Source: Tenebrio molitor
Taxonomy: Eukaryota > Arthropoda > Insecta > Coleoptera > Tenebrionidae
Length of the DNA: 64,000 nt
Assembly: GCF_963966145.1 (NCBI RefSeq)
Contig: NC_091054.1
Span: forward strand, 14,260,001 to 14,324,000
Direction of reading: 5' to 3'
Positions within the stretch are counted from its first letter, which is position 1; the number at the start of each line of letters is the position of its first letter. The translations under genes and the position numbers were made by a program. Below are positions 33,921 through 45,108 of this stretch, piece after piece. A model generated the notes under the pieces. It was given only the letters and a program-made list of their open reading frames with translations. It made no database searches and had not been told where the DNA came from.

Positions 33921-34400
33921 TACAGGCTATTTCACGAGTAATAATGAGCCCGGCGGAATTGAAAATGCAACCCACAATACATTTGCAACGCTAGCGTGTA
34001 TTGTATTGTTTTACCCTGAATGATAGCTTTGCTTCCAATAATTTTATTTGTCACAGCTGACATTTACGAAAAAGTTAAAATACGACGATTAAAATGTATT
34101 CGAACGATGAGAAAAGAGACATGATCCTGATTTAAGGCGAGTGTAATAAAAATGGTTCTGCCGTTGCGCGTTTAGGCAAACAACAAACATTTTCCCAAAA
34201 ACTCTTTGCTTTTCACAATTTCATTTAACCAAGCGAATATGACATTTATATCTAAAATGTACGAAACTGCACAGTTAAGTAGGTTTTAAGTTTTTTAAAT
34301 TAAAAAACAAATATCACGTCAGCATTGCAAATGTCTTGTGGGTTGTAACCAACTATTTTCAATTCCGTCCAGCTCATTATCACTCGTGAAATACCCTGTA
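33921..34400. mobile_element. Short mariner-type element with TACAGGCTATTTCACGAG ends
   Basis: Ends TACAGGCTATTTCACGAGTA and CACTCGTGAAATACCCTGTA, TA-bounded, with a further inverted step (ATTGAAAA / TTTTCAAT). The ends resemble those of 43069-43664 and, more weakly, 61671-62245, so three related elements are present. Confidence 0.8.
34094..34230 (+). pseudogene. Mariner-like transposase, N-terminal helix-turn-helix relic
   Basis: The plus strand reads MYSNDEKRDMILI, a stop, then GECNKNGSAVARLGKQQTF. This matches the conserved start of mariner-type transposases with a DUF4817 helix-turn-helix (Y-S-x-x-E-x-x-D-M-I-x-I-Y-G-x-C-x-x-N). One stop replaces the usual Tyr codon and the rest of the gene is missing. 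It identifies the surrounding element as a deletion derivative of a mariner-like transposon. Confidence 0.65.
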
Positions 34401-34549
34401 TAAAGAAGAAATTAAGCAACAGATAAAAATTTGTTTCAGATCTTCTTGTAGTTTATATTCCGATCACTCACAGAAACAATTTGTCAAAATCAACGCTTTT
34501 AAGATCTCATCCCCTTGATGGAATTTTTGTATCTATAATAAAATGTATA

Positions 34550-34766
34550 TACTATTCTGGACACGGAATCTTGGCCAAAACTGACATTTAACTCACAAAT
34601 ATTTGTGAACTGGCCTTTATTGAATATAACCCAACTTTCGACTCGATAATGCTATTTCCCTGCTTTTTTAATGACACAATAAAAACTTCAAAGTGATTTT
34701 TAATAATTGTCATTTATTAATGACACTAATGATTGGGTTACATAACATTCCGTGTCCGGAATAGTA
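34550..34766. mobile_element. MITE, CCGGAC family copy 3
   Basis: Ends TACTATTCTGGACACGGAAT and CGTGTCCGGAATAGTA. Same orientation as copy 2 internally but with a shorter right part, where the ATGTTGGCC block is deleted. Confidence 0.85.
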
Positions 34767-34822
34767 GATATACGATTTTCATGCCTCAAAACTAATTTTA
34801 ATATAATCGGTTACACAATATT

Positions 34823-35097
34823 GTTTTTTGTTCGACAGTGTCAGAATTTGAGAATTTGCTCCTGTGTGAATGGAATTTGATAAATGTCATAACTTGTCAA
34901 AACGAAACGTCAAGCTAATTTTTTAGAGATATTAAGCGATTTGAAGTCTTTTTAAGGGGCTCGTCGAACAAAAAAACGTTTGATTCAACTCGTTCGTGTG
35001 TAAATTTAGCTTTTTTTGACACTCGTGGGCCTTTAAACTGGTCCACTCATGCCAAAAAAAGTCCAATTTAGACACGAAGTCGTCAAATAAACTACTA
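34823..35097. repeat. Dispersed repeat with hairpin tail
   Basis: A unit bounded by TTTTTTGTTCGAC and GTCGAACAAAAAA (about 150 bp), followed by a hairpin (about 34990-35080) with arms CGTGTGTAAATTTAGC-type and CAATTTAGACACG-type. The same two-part layout occurs at 14960-15166; the hairpin alone recurs at 24293-24395. Confidence 0.75.
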
Positions 35098-35479
35098 TAC
35101 TAAGGACAACGTAACATTTTATCTGCCCCGCCCATTTCATTTTCTTAGTTACCAATCAAATAGGTTGTTAAGACGATCTGATTTACACAGTAAAAATTTC
35201 TGACATTCGAATTGTCTTAATGACATTTTATTTTTTAGAACCTAAAACAATAATTGTGGACTTGACAGCAAAATTCTAACCTTAACTTTTTTACGTGGCA
35301 AATGTGATGAAAAGTTGTACAGATTGAATCTGGCTTTCATTCTGATTGGTCAATTTTAGTGGGCGGAGCAGATAAAAGTTATAACGGCAGTACTATACTA
35401 AAAAATTGTAAATGTGCCAACATACGTAAAGTTTTTTTATGTCCGGTCGGGCGATTTTTGCCTACTTATGGACTAGTTT
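35098..35479. other. Spacer, nothing recognised
   Basis: No gene. A GGGCGGAGCAGATAAAA / TTTATCTGCCCCGCCC pair lies inverted at 35117-35133 and 35360-35377, suggesting another small inverted-repeat element of about 260 bp. Confidence 0.45.
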
Positions 35480-35525
35480 TTAGGGCGTAATTCAGTATTT
35501 TATAGTTCTAGGGCTGTAAAAGTTT

Positions 35526-35792
35526 TTACCGCCTGCTAGAAGCTGTCCACTGAGAAGCTGCTGAATATTTTTCTGATTTTTCCAAAAAACAGGCAAGTAG
35601 AACATCTTCGGAACACTTGCCTGTGATTTTCTTAGTTTGAGACGAGTCCATAAAGTTTCTGTTTTCTTTTTCATACTTGTCCCGCAGTTTGGATGGAAAA
35701 AGACTCTCGGTAACTATTTTGGCTGCTTGAACTATTTCTTCTGAAACGACCACTTCTTCGTCGTCAACAGAAAATACCTCTGTTATTTCCAT
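35526..35792 (-). pseudogene. Crypton-type recombinase, N-terminal fragment
   Basis: 88 codons start MEITEVFSVDDEEVVVSEEI and continue through VTESLFPSKLRDKYEKENRN, CSEDVLLACFLEKSEKY and a Trp before a stop. The S-L-(F/I)-P-S-K-x-x-x-(K/R)-Y box and the following V-L-L-A-x-F-L step match exon 1 of the intact recombinase (KLIPSKSGERY, EVMLAYFLDL). The C-terminal catalytic domain is absent downstream. This could also be a short free-standing DNA-binding protein, but the position inside an inverted-repeat element argues for a relic. Confidence 0.65.
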
Positions 35793-35999
35793 TTTTCTAG
35801 AGTTTTTCCATTAAATATTTCACTACACAAACTGAACACGCACTAAATTAACAATGGCTACCCTTGTTTATACCGTTACTACGGTAATAACAATAACTGG
35901 CTTATTCCACCTTCTTGTTTTTGTGTCGTTATTTTAATTGAAACTACCTAAATTATTATAAAATTCAAAACTTGCATAATTAGCGTTTGTGGCCCTTAG

Positions 36000-36259
36000 T
36001 GCTTATTCACAATGGACATAAGATATAAGAAATACATAAGAGATACCTAAGAATAATTTGTAAATTTGGGCAATTGGAAAATAATTTATGTGTCCATATA
36101 ACTCGAATATGATTCTTCATGCCTTTTTGTACACAACAATAATGTTCACTGAGGTCACTTCTCATAAGTTACGTAAAAATTAATATTTATTATATCCACT
36201 GCATGTATCATGAATTTCTTATGCCTTATGTCAAGCTTGTGTCCATTGTGAATAAGCAC
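36000..36259. mobile_element. Harbinger-type MITE with TTA target duplication
   Basis: Terminal inverted repeat GTGCTTATTCACAATGGACA, flanked on both sides by TTA (35997-35999 and 36260-36262). A 3-bp TWA duplication is characteristic of PIF/Harbinger. 260 bp, non-coding; inserted into the loop of a pre-existing palindrome. Confidence 0.85.
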
Positions 36260-36312
36260 TTAGCGTGTTATGTCACGCCGCGGGCCACAAACGCCTTTAA
36301 TTACGCCCTTAA

Positions 36313-37099
36313 TACATAAATAACTATTAGCAGTTCGAACTCGTCATTACCAATTACCTGTAGAAATATTCAATTATTTATGGGAAACATTACTTTGTTA
36401 TGGCTGTTTCTAACATTTAATTCATATAAATGCTTAAAATAGTTAGACAGTATTTTAGTATACTTTGTCCAGACTTACAACCAACGACACAAGAATTATC
36501 GAAATACTTTACTGTACTTTATGTATAGTAAGCCAAAAAGTTAACGTCATGTCGTATCTGAGGCTGCAACCAGTATTACGAAGTAAGAATTTCTAGGGTG
36601 AGTAGTTGAAACAATCCTACTTTGTAGACAAGTTTTATCATGGGCTATGGGTTTTCGTGCAAGTGGTGAATATACCTAAACTCCATCCATTTTCAATATA
36701 CATTACTGTTAGGGAATTTTCTGTTTTTGTATTGCAATGAAAGTGTTTAATTTTTTCTAATATTGAACATTCAAAGCCGGCGTTTTGAATTTGTCAAAAA
36801 ATTTGACACTGCCAGATTATAATTATTGAAGAAAATACGATTAAGTAGCGATATCATGGAGACCACAGGCAGTGTTATATAGAGAAAATGCCTCACTTTA
36901 GAGATAAAACAAAGTGTGTTCACCAATAAGAGCATATTGTATGTAGATGTTTTGCCATGAGAATGGTAATGTAATAGTTGTTAACAGTACGAGTTTGATT
37001 ATGATAAACAAGTTTGGTTGCCTAAACGAGGCGATGAGGCGAATTTCAGAAAAAAAGTTGAAGTTGATACCGGGCAGCGTTGTGTCCCGGTTTTGTTCC
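36313..37099. other. Intergenic DNA, nothing recognised
   Basis: AT-rich, no repeats with clear ends. It leads into the GC-rich block at 37.1 kb. Confidence 0.35.
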
Positions 37100-37430
37100 G
37101 GATACTCTGCCCGCTCATTGGTCGGCCATTGAGCGGGCTCCATTCGTACCGCATTTGGTCCCAATTTTCCGATAAATAGGTTACACCAGCCGAAATTCAT
37201 TCACTTTCGTTCACGCTCTAAACGTGTTCGTTTAGTTCACTCCTGTCCTCTCCCTCTACAAAAAAGACTCCTGCTCCGTAAAAGCAAGCTGGACAACGAG
37301 ACATGCTATTCTTCGAGACAACCTGAATCACGAGGCGGGAACCAACCGGCTCTTAGCGAAGTCACTCCGACATGGAAGAGGCATCGGTCCCGAAGATGGA
37401 TTCGACAGTTCCACAGTGCCGTAATTAGTT
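37100..37430 (+). promoter_or_regulatory. Promoter-like GC-rich block with possible short first exon
   Basis: The block stands out by GC content. It contains two ATTG(G/A) CCAAT-type motifs (37116-37135, inside inverted GAGCGGGC/GCCCGCTC-like repeats), GATAAATAG at 37170-37178 as a TATA candidate, and an initiator-like TTCATTCACT about 30 bp downstream. An ATG at 37372 opens a short frame (MEEASVPKMDSTVPQC) that runs into CCGTAATTAG, a weak possible 5' splice site. If real, it is the start of a plus-strand gene or a non-coding transcript whose further exons I could not find. It is also within 0.7 kb of the 3' end of the GRIP-domain gene. Confidence 0.35.
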
Positions 37431-38055
37431 TTAAATGGTTTAAAAATAAGAGAGCGTTTGCTGAAGTTCATTATTTTATTTGTCAACGATTGAACACCAA
37501 TAAATAAAATTATAAATATAACAGTCATTCTAGGTATGTAACAAAGAAAAACGCATAATGCAGTTAGGTTATGCTTTGATTACGTCAGGATTGCACCAGC
37601 CCCTTCTTTTAGAATATTATTTGGTAACAGTAGAACCTCACAAGTAAATAAATTCTTGCTACTTAAGTAGATTCGCTAATATCAATTGATGCGATACTTG
37701 AAAAAATAGTATACTTAAAGTTAATCTCTGGCATCACGCAAAAAGGCAGCCTTTCACAACATTGACACCAAAATTCAGAGGTTTCGTAGGACCCAGTCTA
37801 GCGTAAAAAACGATAACGAAACGGCCCCACCTCTAGTCATTTGGCGTTAGCTCGAATACAATTGAAAAAATAACTTTAAAACTAGATATCACTTTTCAGC
37901 ATGTCGTCAATATGCTCCGGACCAATCTTAATACTAAAAGTGCGAACATATAACTAGAACTCATTGTGCACCCAAATAAAATAGTGCCGAATACTTTAAG
38001 ATAAATGTAGGTACGTAATTTTAGGCACCAAGTCTTACAAAATAAAAGTGTAAAA
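37431..38055. other. Intergenic / 3' flank of GRIP gene
   Basis: Probably holds the 3' UTR of the minus-strand gene ending at 38056. No consensus poly(A) signal lies close to the stop codon; one TTTATT (AATAAA on the minus strand) occurs near 37472. Confidence 0.35.
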
Positions 38056-41000
38056 TTAGGACAGCCTAGCTTTGTCTATGCTACTGATTTCGTTGGGAGT
38101 GAAGCCTAGGATGCTCTGTATAGCTTTCAGGTGACCTTGATTGTTCTCCTTGTCTGTCAAGAAGTAGTAAATCGCTGATTTGAGGAATTGCAAGGTGATT
38201 TCTGGGTCGATCTTGCTCTTATTCTTGGCTTCCATTAACTGTCTATACATCGCCTGAAAGTACACAATTTTTAAAAACCGTCCGCCGTTCTGGGATCAAG
38301 TTGAATTAAAAAACGCCAAGTGCTACTCTACAACATGCCACCCATGCAAGAAAGAGTGCCTAATTTTGGGGTATCGGTACAATTACCTTTCTAGCACCAA
38401 GTACCCACAACGAAAGAGCCTCTTTAGCGCTAAGTAAAGGCTGTAAGTTGTTAGAAGTTGAGGCGTACTCTAAATCCTAAAAAATCGATGGAAATTTATC
38501 AGGGACGAATGAAAATCAATACCTCCTCTCTCTTTCTATAGTTCATTTTTTAATGCTGTAGAAAAAGTCAGGCAACCCAATATACAGTTATCAATGCTGC
38601 CTAGATACCTTAAATTCATTTATAATTGAAATGGATCCACGATGCCGCTAAAAATTCTGGTTGTCAAAATCTCCGTCATTCTGACAAGGTTTTGACATTC
38701 GATAAAAAAATTTAATTGAAATGAGAAAACGTGTTTAATAATGTGTTTAATCTCGAATTCATGAATAAAAAAGCAGTAAGTTAGTAAATCAAAACAATAA
38801 TTAACCACAACTTAGACATACATATTATGGATTTAAAAAATCAACTCTCATCTTCGAATTCTTCTGGTTAATCCGAATCGTCATCAGACTCTCCAAGGTG
38901 TATAATCAGTGGTTCCACGGTCACTTCAATACGCACATCCAATTCCCACATCTGCTCTTCTTTAGTTTAACCGGATCCCCAACCCCTTAAGTTCCGCATG
39001 TTCATCATAGATATGTTTGTAAATATTCAACATCATATTTCTTCGAATACGAATAAGGGCGACTTACTTTTTCGTTGAACATAATTTGTTCTGTGCGGCC
39101 CATCGATAATTAAGTATAAAAACCCTTGACCAAACTAGCCTTTAAATTAATACCTAATTGACAGTGACACGAACTGACATTAGTGCATTTATTGTGGCAT
39201 ATGGCATCATGGATTGAAGTAATTTACAAAATTGAAATAGGAATCTAGTGAACTATTGAAAGTGTATATTTGGCTGCCTGACTTTTTCTACAGCATTAAA
39301 AAATGAACTATACTCATCGAGTAGACGACAAAATTGCACTGTTTTTTAGTTATTACACTATCGTAATTATGATCAAACACTAATTAACTCCTCACACACT
39401 CACCTTAATGTTTTCTAGTTCATTCTTCGTCACTTGTAATTCTTCGAGTAGTTCCGGAACGGAAATCCTGCTGGGACCTTGCCTCGCTATATCCATAACC
39501 TACAATATCGATTAATGAATAATAATTGGTATTTCATCCGTGTCAGAACCTACCTTATTTTCACGCTCCAAACGCCCCGCCTCTTGGCCTTGATTGTACA
39601 TTTCGAGGTACGTCTTTTTCTGCTTTTCTTCTTGCTGAGTTAGTTTGTGGCACGCGTCTTCTAACTGCGACTCTAACTCTTTGATTTTCTCTTTGGCTAA
39701 GTCTAGTTCCGGGACCAATTCCCAATACCTCTTGTTAATCTCGGTGATTCGCTGCAGCAACTCTTCGATTTTATCGTTCTGCCTTTGCTTCAACTGATAA
39801 GACTCCTCTTCGTGGGTCTTCACCAGTTCTTGGAGTCTTTTTTCGTACTCTAAGATCAAGCTGGTGTGTTCACTATTGTCGCTTAAGGCTACGGTGACGG
39901 CTTTGTCGGCCGTTTCAGCTTTACGTTTCAGCGGCTGCGTCAAAAAACAAATAACAAATGCGAATTTGACATTGAAATAAACCTACACTTCTGGTTCCGA
40001 GTTCGGCGTCCTTGGAACTAATTGGTGAATTTGTGTAGTCTTCAAAATGGCCGGAATCGGTGTAAGAATTAGTCATTTCGTTCTGCAAAACACTCCTATC
40101 AATCGTGTCAACGTCGGGTGTCATTTGCTCGTCTGTGTTTTCTCTCACTGTTACTGCATCGCTGGAATTGGATTTGTCCTCTGGGGAATTGAGGGCCGCT
40201 TTGTACAACCGCAACTCTACTACTTCTTTGGTCAACTTCAAGATGTCGCTGTCTTTCTCTTCGAGATCTCTTTTCGCTTGATGCAAGAGGTGTTTAAGTT
40301 TTTTGACTTGACGGTGGACTCGTTGAGTTGGTGTCAAGTAATCTTCTCCGGTAGCTCCAGCATGTTGGTTGCAGTGAAAAACGTACCTGGAGGAAAGATC
40401 AAGTGAACGGAGTACCGCGAAGAAGATTTTCTCTTACTTCATGCTTCTCCCGGAGAACGTGGTGCCATTCCGTGCCACACTCGCGTGATCGCATGAACCC
40501 ACACTTGCTACGCTCGTTAGACTCGTAATACTTTCAGTATCCCAGTCTATGTTGGGACTGGAGAGGTTCTTGACATCTGGGGAAGTCGGCGGAGTCTTCG
40601 GTGACGAAGTTAGTGCAGACGGAGACCGAGATGTGTTCAGACGAGTCGTCGATAACGACAAGGACTGCAACAACCCCCGAATTACTCAACTAACGGTGCA
40701 AAACCAGTCCAGCACAAATCAATACTAATTCCTTTTTCCGTCGACACTTCCGATTAAACAAACCACTCACCAGACTTCTTATTCGAGAGGGTGATTGCGG
40801 AGTCGTCGGCCCTTTGAGGCCTTTGGGGTTGCGAGAGTCCGTCGTGACGATATTTCGGGGTCTCGGAGCGGCTGCGGAAGCGCCATGTCTGGCATGCCTC
40901 TCACCCCTCTCCATGAAAGAATTCCCACGTTTCAGGAGGGCGCTTCTATTATCCTGCTGAGCTTGGAGTCCTGCAGTACGGTTCGTGGCCGGACTGAAAT

Positions 41001-41127
41001 GGTTCGCGGCCGGATTGTCAGTCCGGAGTCGCAGACTTCCGGCACGGCGGAGGGGTACAGGGGATGAAGGCACCGGAATCCGGGAATCTTTCGGCTTCGA
41101 CATTATCGGAAAGATGTTCGCGCTCAT
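38056..41127 (-). CDS. qtc: GRIP-domain coiled-coil protein, probable quick-to-court
   Basis: Seven coding exons on the minus strand: 41127-40771, 40664-40438, 40386-39987, 39934-39554, 39499-39404, 38476-38387 and 38253-38056. All have GT-AG borders and matching phases, totalling about 582 aa. Residues 1-195 are a basic, Ser/Pro-rich disordered region (DSRIPVPSSPVPLRRAGSLR). A first coiled coil follows YLTPTQRVHRQVKKLKHLL (about 218-258), a second covers about 345-450 (ITEINKRYWELVPELDLAKE). The C-terminus (about 532-575, ITLQFLKSAIYYFLTDKENN to SILGFTPNEIS) has the GRIP pattern that binds Arl1 at the trans-Golgi, with Phe in place of the usual Tyr. Introns are 51-133 nt except one of 927 nt holding a transposon. 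The start is the first ATG after a 3' splice site near 41147, so an upstream non-coding exon is likely. The symbol comes from recollection of insect orthologues and is less certain than the domain call. Confidence 0.8.
38537..39312. mobile_element. DNA transposon remnant inside the long intron of the GRIP gene
   Basis: Ends TATAGTTCATTTTTTAATGC and GCATTAAAAAATGAACTATA, followed inside by TGTAGAAAAAGTCAGGCA on both arms (37-bp inverted repeat), with TA at the edges. The interior minus strand near 38845-38975 contains an acidic frame (EEQMWELDVRIEVTVEPLII, then LGESDDDSD) that looks like a relic of a transposon protein. Removing it would leave an intron of about 150 nt, close to the gene's other introns. 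Confidence 0.8.
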
Positions 41128-42392
41128 CTTTGGTTGAGTTCGCAAACTAAAAAACTCAACCACTTACTATTGAATAATAAGTGAGAAACAGGCACAGATT
41201 AGATCCCAAGATTATTATTTAATCTTAGTTTGATAACAATGATGAATCATCAAAAACTGTCAGTATCAATCAAAACAAATCTAGACGACGAAGCGGTGAC
41301 GCGAGTAAATGCAATTACTTGGATAACGCGAAAAATATTAAATGATCGCTAATTGTGGTTGGTGAAGGTTTACTTACCTGACCAAGACTACAACAGTCGC
41401 ATTTCTTTTAATTGAAACTGTTAAACACTACGAACACCATATTGGTATGAATTTACTTGGAACGTTGAAAGTTAATTATTATTTCAACACAATATTACGG
41501 AACATTCTGACTGGTGTACTGCCCCCACTTTTCTTGGATAACGTAACAAACCATTAGAAAATATCTTAAAGTCGGTGGCATGGAAATGACCGCGTGGCTG
41601 GCAGGTGTTGTGTTGGTTGTATATTACTTTATTTGTTATCGGTTTGTGAGGCGCATCGTCAATGGCTGATAACATCGTCCTACACACGTGATAACATTAA
41701 TATTTATTTTGTATGTGTTGATCACGTCAGTCGTATAGTTTTTTAGGGTTGTTTGTAGTAACGATAGAGTTGTTGAAATAAACAAAAGTAGAATTCGTTT
41801 TTATTTACTGGTTAATGAAAGTTGTGTGACAGCAAAAAAAAAAACTAATGAGGAATATTTATTTAATGACTGCTCTGGACTGCCTAAACAGTTGCTAAAA
41901 ATACGAACAAATTTAGAAAGTGCATCGTTTCACAGTTTTCTGTCGCTATAAGTTTTGGCGAATTGTTTGTTATCACGACGCAACATTCTTTCCTATTAGT
42001 CCCATTACGATTATAAATTTAAAATAGATTTATACTTTTAGATAAGTGAAACCGGTTAAATTGATCTGTAGAAAATATAAAAAGAAATGTGATCCACTAT
42101 CACTAAACATCAACTTACATGAAATAATATTTGTTCACATTATATTATAACTTTTTAAAATGTAGAAATTTAATAGAAATTTCACGCCACTGTTACACAT
42201 AGTAATGAAAATTTATTTGTTGCCGTTGTGAATTAAGAACAATACTGCATTCACAAGACTTGTTTTGTTTCTCACATTAAATAATATTTAGTAACAGTTC
42301 ATGCAATCAGTTGTTACGTCTCGATCAAAAATAAAGATTTTTACAATCTCAACAAAAATGTTATGATGTCTTGTAAAAATATTATTGATAAG
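41128..42392. other. 5' flank of the GRIP gene and intergenic DNA
   Basis: A 3' splice site (GAGTTTTTTAG) precedes the first coding exon near 41147, implying a 5' UTR intron. No promoter could be assigned. The rest is AT-rich without repeats or genes I recognise. Confidence 0.4.
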
Positions 42393-43066
42393 TACCGGGT
42401 GAGTCAAGTTTTACCGTCCGAGCGAAAACACCCACTTCCAATCGATTTAAAATTCTGAAAAAATTCAGGAATGATTGTCTATCGCTGTAGAACAGTCTGT
42501 AAAAATTTCAAATTTTTTAATGAAACAAGTATATATTACGATTTAATTCAATAACATTTAGGAAAAATTTGGTGTCATTGAAATCATGAAAACATCACCG
42601 GTTTTTGAAATACATAAATGGAAATTGATATTAAAATGCAAAATTTAGCTATGATTTATTATTACATGGGTTATTTATGGTACCCCTTATGGACTTAAGA
42701 ATTACTAGAAAAGCTATCAACAGCTGTTTACCCCAACAATGAGGCATTTATTTATGGCATTGCAGTTGTAAATCTTGGTCATTTTTCGCTGTTCATGTTA
42801 AAATTGGAATAATTCAAAAACTAATCATTTTCTTTTAATGCGAATTTCATAAATATGTTCTTTGAATTAATTGTGAATTATGAGCGTGTACGGAAAAAAA
42901 ATTGTTTGCTCAAAATCAATTTTTTTTATTTTATGGCTTCGAATGAAATGATATGGGAAAATTGATTACACACGTTTCAAGCCTTATATCAAGTGAATGT
43001 AACCCTAAAGTTTCGTAATTTTTTAATAGGGTTTATCGTGCGGGCGGTAAAACTTGATACCCGATA
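42393..43066. mobile_element. MITE with CAAGTTTTACCG ends, copy 1
   Basis: Ends TACCGGGTGAGTCAAGTTTT and its inverted counterpart AAAACTTGATACCCGATA, TA-bounded; about 670 bp. It is homologous over its length to 55841-56572. Non-coding. Confidence 0.85.
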
Positions 43067-43068
43067 CA

Positions 43069-43664
43069 TACAGGGGTATTCACAAGTAATAATGGGCCTA
43101 AAGTTTGTCTAAACATAAGTGAATTTTACGGTTTTAACAACTAAAGTACTTTATGAGGGATGTTGTAAAAGTGGGAATAACCAAATCTGCAGCTTTTCAT
43201 TTAACAAAGACAGCACGCGTTGCAAAATTTATGACAGGGTAGCTAAATATTCTGTTGTGATGGATTTGTCGTGAACAACCCTAAAATCCCTCATAAAGTA
43301 CTTTAGATGTTAAAACCATAAAATTCACTTATGTTTAGACAAACTTTAACAACGAGTAGATACCAATTGATCTTTTTATTTTTTAATGAATCTAAAACTG
43401 CTTTTATGAAGAAAATTTTCAGTTGTCATTACGTGACATTTATCAGGTATTTTTTGTGTTTAAATAAAAATAATCTAAAAAATTTACATTAATTTAAATG
43501 TCAACTTCATGTCAAATTTAAAAAAAAAACTAAAACCAACTATGTTTTTTTTTTTATAAATATTGTATAAATTTGTATAAATGATCCACGAAGGCAATGA
43601 AAATGTATAACTGATTGCGTTTCAATGTTTGTAAGGTCCATTATTACTCGTGAATAAGAATGTA
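43069..43664. mobile_element. MITE with TATTCACAAGTAATAATGG ends and internal inverted arms
   Basis: Ends TACAGGGGTATTCACAAGTA and TACTCGTGAATAAGAATGTA. Inner arms of about 70 bp (GTTTGTCTAAACATAAGTGA and its complement) occur at 43098-43165 and 43280-43350. Ends resemble 33921-34400. It sits 2 bp from the right end of the preceding MITE. Confidence 0.8.
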
Positions 43665-44084
43665 CGACTAAACAGTGAGTTTGTTTAAGATTGGCCATAA
43701 GGTTTTACATGTTAATTTTTGTTGTGGGATATGATAATATGTATGTATATTGAAGCAACTTCAATTTAATAACCAGAAGCAAAGAATAAGCTAGGTAGCA
43801 AAAAGACGTTTTTTGAATTCTGTTTGTTTCAATTTTAAATTTTCAGTAGGCTAAAAAATTTCACCTGAAATTTGTAATTTTGATATGTGTGATTGCTTAG
43901 CTGCCTATGGAGGCCATTTTGAACATTTCAGTAAATTTTTATTGAACTAAAGAACCAGAACCTTATTATATCGTGTGTTCCAATAAAAACTCACTCGCAG
44001 TATGCCATGACTATAGAGATAGATAGACTGGTCATGTCGATTTTAGGATCATTGGAAGTAGTTCATTTGTTACTTACAAATTTT
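43665..44084. other. Intergenic DNA, nothing recognised
   Basis: AT-rich spacer between repeat blocks. Confidence 0.3.
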
Positions 44085-44127
44085 CGACTGTAATTACACA
44101 AGAGGTTTCATTTAGTCGGTAATAGTA

Positions 44128-44252
44128 TATTTCAAACCAAGGTAAGAAAGTGGTTTCTTGCAGACTGCAGGCAAAGATTATAAACCGAGTCGTAGACGAG
44201 GTTTGTAAGTGCCTAAGGTCTGCAAGGACACTTTCTTAACAAGGTTTGAATA
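44128..44252 (+). repeat. Palindrome with CGAG core and C(GTA)G triloop
   Basis: Arms TTCAAACC...AAGAAAGTG...TTGCAGAC and the inverted counterparts. The plus-strand centre AAACCGAGTCGTAGACGAGG folds without mismatch: CGAG/CGAG tandem G.A, T-A and C-G pairs, GTA loop. Confidence 0.85.
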
Positions 44253-44260
44253 CAATTTTT

Positions 44261-45108
44261 TTCCCTACCGGCACAACTTTGTTGAAAAAAGTCAAAAAAG
44301 ATGGTTATATTCGTGATTAAAACGAAAATTTTGAGAATTGAATAGTAGGCTGTGTTATTTGTTTAATTAACTTGTCATCGCATTTGAAGATTTGAGGTTT
44401 GTTCGAAAATTTGATATAAATAGGGTAAAGTAATCTACCTACCTAGCTTATCTGTTTATTTTCCAGATTATATGATTGACCTACCAACTTACTTCATTGA
44501 ATTGGCTTTCATTTATCAATAACTTATTTCACTTTTGACACTTTTGACATTTGTATTTTGGTACAGTTTTACCATAAACATTTCATGATTAACTTTCTTA
44601 CCTTAGCGAGAAAGTTGAATTTTCTCACCTCAAATGAGGTATCCACAGCCTACATTTCTAACCGGTAGGGAGAAAAATATTTTTTTCCCTACCGGCACAA
44701 CTTTGTTGAAAAAAGTCAAAAAAGATGGTTATATTCGTGATTAAAACGAAAATTTTGAGAATTGAATAGTAGGCTGTGTTATTTGTTTAATTAACTTGTC
44801 ATCGCATTTGAAGATTTGAGGTTTGTTCGAAAATTTGATATAAACAGGGTAAAGTAATCTACCTACCTAGCTTATCTGTTTATTTTCCAGATTATATGAT
44901 TGACCTACCAACTTACTTCATTGAATTGGCTTTCATTTATCAATAACTTATTTCACTTTTGACACTTTTGACATTTGTATTTTGGTACAGTTTTACCATA
45001 AACATTTCATGATTAACTTTCTTACCTTAGCGAGAAAGTTGAATTTTCTCACCTCAAATGAGGTATCCACAGCCTATATTTTTAACCGGTAGGGAGAAAA
45101 ATATTTTT
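44261..45108. repeat. 424-bp tandem duplication with CCCTACCGG ends
   Basis: Two consecutive units (44261-44684 and 44685-45108) differ at only a few positions. Each unit starts TTCCCTACCGG and ends CCGGTAGGGA, so each is itself a short inverted-repeat element with an internal GGCTGTG...CACAGCC step. Confidence 0.9.

Larger units (their letters stand above)
35480..36312 (-). mobile_element. Crypton-derived element bounded by TTAGGGCGTAATT
   Basis: TTAGGGCGTAATT at 35480-35492 is inverted as AATTACGCCCTTAA at 36299-36312. Inside are a recombinase N-terminal fragment (35526-35792, minus), a GCGTTTGTGGCCC / GGGCCACAAACGC stem upstream of it, and a Harbinger-type MITE (36000-36259) inserted in that stem's loop. 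Treating the outer inverted pair as the element ends is an inference. Confidence 0.55.

Noticed and set aside
36898..37200. 100-codon minus-strand frame over the GC-rich block
   Set aside because: No domain, poor composition, and promoter-like motifs on the other strand offer a simpler explanation.
40047..40406. 119-codon plus-strand frame
   Set aside because: Antisense to exon 3 of the GRIP-domain gene; it mirrors the real coding strand.
40795..41067. 90-codon plus-strand frame
   Set aside because: Antisense to the first coding exon of the GRIP-domain gene.
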